64,000 bases of DNA from Diphasiastrum complanatum (Eukaryota; Streptophyta; Lycopodiopsida; Lycopodiales; Lycopodiaceae): contig CM055097.1 in NCBI GenBank assembly GCA_029204225.1, positions 68,504,355 through 68,568,354 on the forward strand. The letters are read 5' to 3'. Each line of letters starts with the position of its first letter. Within the stretch, counting starts at the first letter, position 1. A model generated the notes under the pieces. The model was not told the DNA's origin, did not search any database, and saw only the letters and a program-made list of their open reading frames with translations. Shown here piece by piece: positions 60,337 to 64,000 of this stretch. The translations under genes and the position numbers were made by a program.

Positions 60337-60817
60337 GTGAGGATTGCTTTTTTTCATATGTCATGCATCTTTCTTTTGATGAATCAAAATGTTTTGGTGG
60401 TCAGTATACTCCCTATTCCAGATTTTTTCTTATGGAGATTCTCTTGTCGTGTTAAAGTATCCAACCTATGTTATGCCATTTCACCAAGTCGACTGTTATT
60501 TTTAGCAAGGTCTTTTACTAAATCTTAAGGAGTTTGGAAATTTAGCTCATTGTATACCTTCAGATTCTATTCAAAATTGTAAAAAGGAGCACTCTTGCAA
60601 TTTTTGACTTCTAGAGGATCACTAGAAGTAAAGGGTTACCGTCACATTGCTGTACCTCGAAGAAAGCAGCGTGGAAACTTTATGGAGAAGGGAATGTGTG
60701 TTGCTAAAACTTGAATTCTGACTGGAAATTTGCTTTGTAGCTTTGATTATAAATCTTCACCTTGATTGAACTAGTTGATCCATCTAGGAGAACTGACAAG
60801 CTTCTTTGCTGCTTCAG

Positions 60818-60967
60818 GTTGATTTTGAGCCAGAATATGCAATGGAGGAATTTGGTAGAAACCCTGATATTGAAGAAAAGCCCTTTCCATCTTTGGAAGA
60901 AACGTTGGAGCAGGCAAAACACCTACTCATGCCATTGGAGGGCCTTACTGAAGAGAAAGATTGGCAG
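60818..60967 (+). CDS. GRGRG gene, exon 2
   Basis: Fifty codons between a clean acceptor (GCTTCAG) and donor (CAG|GTATAC), phase 0 on both sides. It encodes VDFEPEYAMEEFGRNPDI and then SLEETLEQAKHLLMPLEGL. It joins in frame to HGRFL of exon 1. The acidic PEY..EF.NPDI motif is characteristic of this plant family. Confidence 0.85.
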
Positions 60968-61898
60968 GTATACTCACCACAAAATGTGAAGAGAAAAGTA
61001 GGTGTTCTAGCTTAGATTTTACCATTTCGGCTGATTGTATACTATTCTATCGATTTTCGCATCTTGTCGTCCATGGGAAGTGCAAGTCAAACATGATTTT
61101 GTTTGTAAAGAAAGTCCTCATTGTTTGATTTTTTTTTTGCTTGTTTTTTTCATTCTTAGATTGGAGCATTAGTCTGTCTGGTTATCCAGTATGTCTACTT
61201 ATTTCTTAGATAGCATGCTTGATGGACTTGACTTTTGGGTTTTTGTGGATTAATTTTAGGTCACTTTCCAAGGGTCAGAAGATTTGTTGTATGAAGGCAC
61301 AGAAGATTTGTTGTATGCAACTCTGGATACTGTCAATGTTCGAAGGGCACCTGCCCATGAGGGTTCATGTAGCTGATGATGTTCTTGATATATGTGTGCT
61401 TCCATGTTACTTGCATTGCTTTTTTAAGTAGATTGGCCATATGACATCCTCACTTAATTTTTGTTTCCAACGTTGTCATTGACCCCATTTTATTTATTTC
61501 TTGGCTTCACTTTCAGATTTTATTTTTTGCAGAGCTTGGTTCATTTCTCAGTGTGAAACTCCTAAATCAGAGAGTGAAATTGAAGTTAATATTTTTATCT
61601 AGAGAATTTTGTTGTGCTGTCTCATGTATTTTTTGGACCTGCAAAATGCAGACAAAGACTGTTAGCGGTAACTTATTTTTCCATAAAATTGGCAGAATAC
61701 CAATGGCATCTCTTGACAGCATGTAGTCTGCTTGAGTGCATGGTGGTGTTGATGAGCTAAGGATTTGTAGGTGAACTTGATAAAGGTGGAGAGTGTTTGT
61801 TTGCTACATTTGGGAATCATTATAGTCTTAAGCATCAATGTCTACACATAGATCAGTAGGATTGGTAAGAGGTATTAACTGGTGAAAGTGGTGTCCAG
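60968..61898 (+). other. Intron 2 of the GRGRG gene
   Basis: Bounded by GT at 60968 and AG at 61897-61898. It contains a short open patch at 61258-61380 (after TTTTAG) that is not in the conserved part of the family, so I treat it as intron. Confidence 0.6.
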
Positions 61899-62084
61899 GA
61901 TGCTGTTCAGAAAGTAGTATCAAATGCTTCTCATTTAGAAAAGCTGGTGGAGGCATACTCGGGTCCAGCTCGAGTGACGGCCCGACAACAAAATATTGAA
62001 TTGGAATCTATTGCAGAAAGTCTTCCAGCTTACATTGCTCCTGAGATGAAGGCTTTTACTGAACGTGCCCTTATCACACTACAG
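61899..62084 (+). CDS. GRGRG gene, exon 3
   Basis: Sixty-two codons, phase 0 on both sides (acceptor GTGTCCAG, donor CAG|GTTTAC). It encodes DAVQKVVSNASHLEKLVEAY, then SGPARVTARQQ and MKAFTERALITLQ. In the plant family this segment precedes a short final exon with a C-terminal NPGWG-like motif. I could not find that exon up to 64000, so the gene probably continues outside the window. Confidence 0.85.
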
Positions 62085-62796
62085 GTTTACTGATATAACT
62101 CCTTGCAGACATTTGCATTTGCAGCACCAAATTTGTAATTGGTTATTTGTTTTCAACCTCAATTTAGATGCTACGTCAAGTAGATATAATCTAAGCTAAT
62201 CTTAATATAGAGGTTGGAACCTCTGATATTAAAGCATCCAGTTTTTAAGTTTGGAATAGAGATGGCATACCTCTTAAGAGCTTCACACTTACCTGTACAA
62301 GAAGACCTTGACTCACTGATGCTGCCTTTGTTTGGACGGGCAGTTCAGCGTAGATTTCGAGGTAAGCTGGAAAGGCATGCTATACATGAAATTGCAGGAG
62401 GCAAGGTGGAAAACTTACTTTTGTTGGTGGTAGGTCTCAAATAGATAAGTTCGCAAACTATAGGTATCAGGAGGGCAGATTCGTCTTGTAGATCGAGGAT
62501 GGCATGGAAAGAGAAAGAAGAAAGAAATAAAGCCGAGGTACCCAAAGATATTCAAGACCAAAACATTACATTACATTTAACTTGTAAATGTCTCCAAGGA
62601 AAACACTGTAGCATCTAGAATGAAAGTTACAAAGATGATCATACTTGAATGAAGAACTATAAGACGACTGACAAGAAGAGTTTCCATGGACCAATATGGG
62701 AACAAACAACCAATCTAACTAAATGATAGCCATCATGTTACATCATGAGATGAATGTTTGAAGAAGTCTATGATCGTGGATGTGTGTGTGTGTGCG

Positions 62797-62861
<65 letters not shown>

Positions 62862-64000
62862 TTTTATTAATGTCTTTTCCATGCCAATAGACATATAAGA
62901 CGAAAAAAGTACATGTTAAGTGTGTGGTATAGTGGGAGCATATGAAACGTCTTGTAACAAAAATGAAATGAAATGCTAATGTACTATACTCTGAACATAA
63001 AGTAGGTCTAAAAAGTCTAATGATACCAAAAAGATAATGGTATAACTCCGTGTCGTCAAGTACTGCTGCTATGAAAGAAAGATGTGATGGGGATAACGCT
63101 TGGAGGTGGTCTCGATAGATGCTGCTTTATGCGTGTTTCTTAAGTACCAATAGTTACATAAGACGAAAAGAGGTACATTCAAGTGTGTAGTATAATCATA
63201 TAGGAGTGTAAATACGCATCCTAATATCAATAAAAATGCATATAAATCAAGTTTATCAGCCGGTTCGAATCGGGCTGATTCATCCGGTTCAAACCGATTC
63301 GAAGTAGCCAGGCTGGTTCTCCTGCTGAAGAATGATGTAATATGAACTGTTGGTGGTATCACTGGAAATATAATTAATGGTGTTTGGTGTCGTCGCTGTG
63401 TAATACGCACTGTCCTTGGTCCCTATGTTGATCCTGAGCAGGGATGTCTGCATCATCATTTGACTCCGAGTCTACTCAAGTTCGTCTCCTAGAGAAGAAA
63501 GAGGTGTTTTGGATAGTAGAAGCATCTCTCATATCATAAGAGCAAGAGATCATGGATTTATGTATGCAAGCGCAAGGTGAGCGCGAGGTGACTCATGGGT
63601 CTTTGAAGGAGCAATGGTACCTTTCTATGATCTCATAGTATATAGGACATTTGAAAATGGAGTGCTCCTTAGTCTCTACCTTGCGAAGAGTACACAACTA
63701 ACATATTTTGTGTTCTTGTGGAATGCCTTGGAAGCCACCAGTCTCCACCTCAAGTTGATGGGAAGAAACTTGGAGCTGGCCCAAATTGAATCTGAGACAG
63801 TGTGGGAAGTCTTGAATTCAAATATTGTGGCCGGACTGGGAACGCAACTGTATCCAACTCCAAGAAATGAGTCGAATAGAGGTTAGGTTTTGATCTCGGC
63901 TGGCCCTGCCATGCTGTAAATGGATTGTTTGATAAACTAGTGAGACATGTGGGAAGGCATGAGATGGGGATACCAAATGTGTTCAGTAGATAGGAGGTCT
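62085..64000. other. Probable long intron, (GA)n repeat and unassigned frames
   Basis: The region begins at the donor of exon 3. An open stretch at 62224-62350 (FKFGIEMAYLLRASHLPVQEDL, SLMLPLFGRAVQRRF) ends at a good donor (CGAG|GTAAGC) but fits no family I know. After the GA microsatellite, AAGACGAAAA..GTACAT-type text repeats at about 62891 and 63161. A frame at 63614-63886 is unrecognised. Confidence 0.4.
62781..62858. repeat. (TG)n(AG)n microsatellite
   Basis: About 20 bases of TG-rich sequence followed by about 58 bases of AG. Confidence 0.95.

Noticed and set aside
60337-60528. Exon 1 read-through of 64 codons as the true C-terminus
   Set aside because: A consensus donor at 60337 and the in-frame family-specific exons 2 and 3 favour splicing. 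The read-through text is hydrophobic and unlike the family.

Overview
The window looks like nuclear DNA of a land plant with a large, retrotransposon-rich genome. A gymnosperm or other non-flowering lineage is my guess from the old, nested Ty3 and Ty1 elements and the long, TE-filled introns, but nothing here fixes the species. Most of it is decayed LTR retrotransposon sequence. I see no rRNA or tRNA genes, no CRISPR arrays and no bacterial features.

1-37 kb is a retrotransposon nest. A Ty1/copia LTR, primer-binding site and gag start lie at about 2.6-4.3 kb. A second copia gag (4693-4820) is interrupted by one Ty3-type insertion, called element A here. Element A runs from its 5' LTR (4821-5447) to its 3' LTR (24789-25687). 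A 5-bp duplication, TAGGT, flanks it, and removing it joins the copia gag reading frame without a break. Inside A are a Gag with four zinc knuckles, protease, RT/RNase H, integrase, and a third ORF after pol. That third ORF is split by later insertions: a 1215-bp solo LTR in the RT domain, antisense copies of a related family (B), a CACTA/Ptta-like transposase remnant, AT-rich inverted repeats and a foldback element. Right of A are antisense coiled-coil ORFs, a sense family-B element with its 3' LTR (30683-31418), and an internally deleted antisense copia element (about 34.05-36.49 kb).

37-56 kb is mostly old intergenic DNA. Exon-like pieces at 40.4 kb and 42.7 kb may belong to a host gene I cannot name. 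Copia pol remnants lie at 46.0-47.0, 48.9-49.5 and 52.0-52.3 kb. A copia-associated LTR family (D) occurs in both orientations, and an LTR-B fragment lies at 51.4 kb. A Ser/His/Thr-rich ORF with short repeats is at 52.4-53.1 kb.

56.5-62.1 kb holds the one clear host gene. Three joined exons (56674-60336, 60818-60967, 61899-62084) encode a plant GRGRG/GRGKP-type Gly/Pro-rich protein with a presequence-like N-terminus, a block of about eleven 22-residue Tyr/Arg/Pro repeats and a conserved C-terminal domain. Its last exon is not found and probably lies beyond the window, past an intron carrying a GA microsatellite.

The two Ty3 families share a Gag with four zinc knuckles, a tRNA-Asp-type primer-binding site, a spacer motif (GAACCYTCGC) and an unrecognised post-pol ORF abutting the 3' LTR. 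I regard this as the most unusual content of the window. All coordinates were read by eye, and homology calls rest on motif recognition without any database search.
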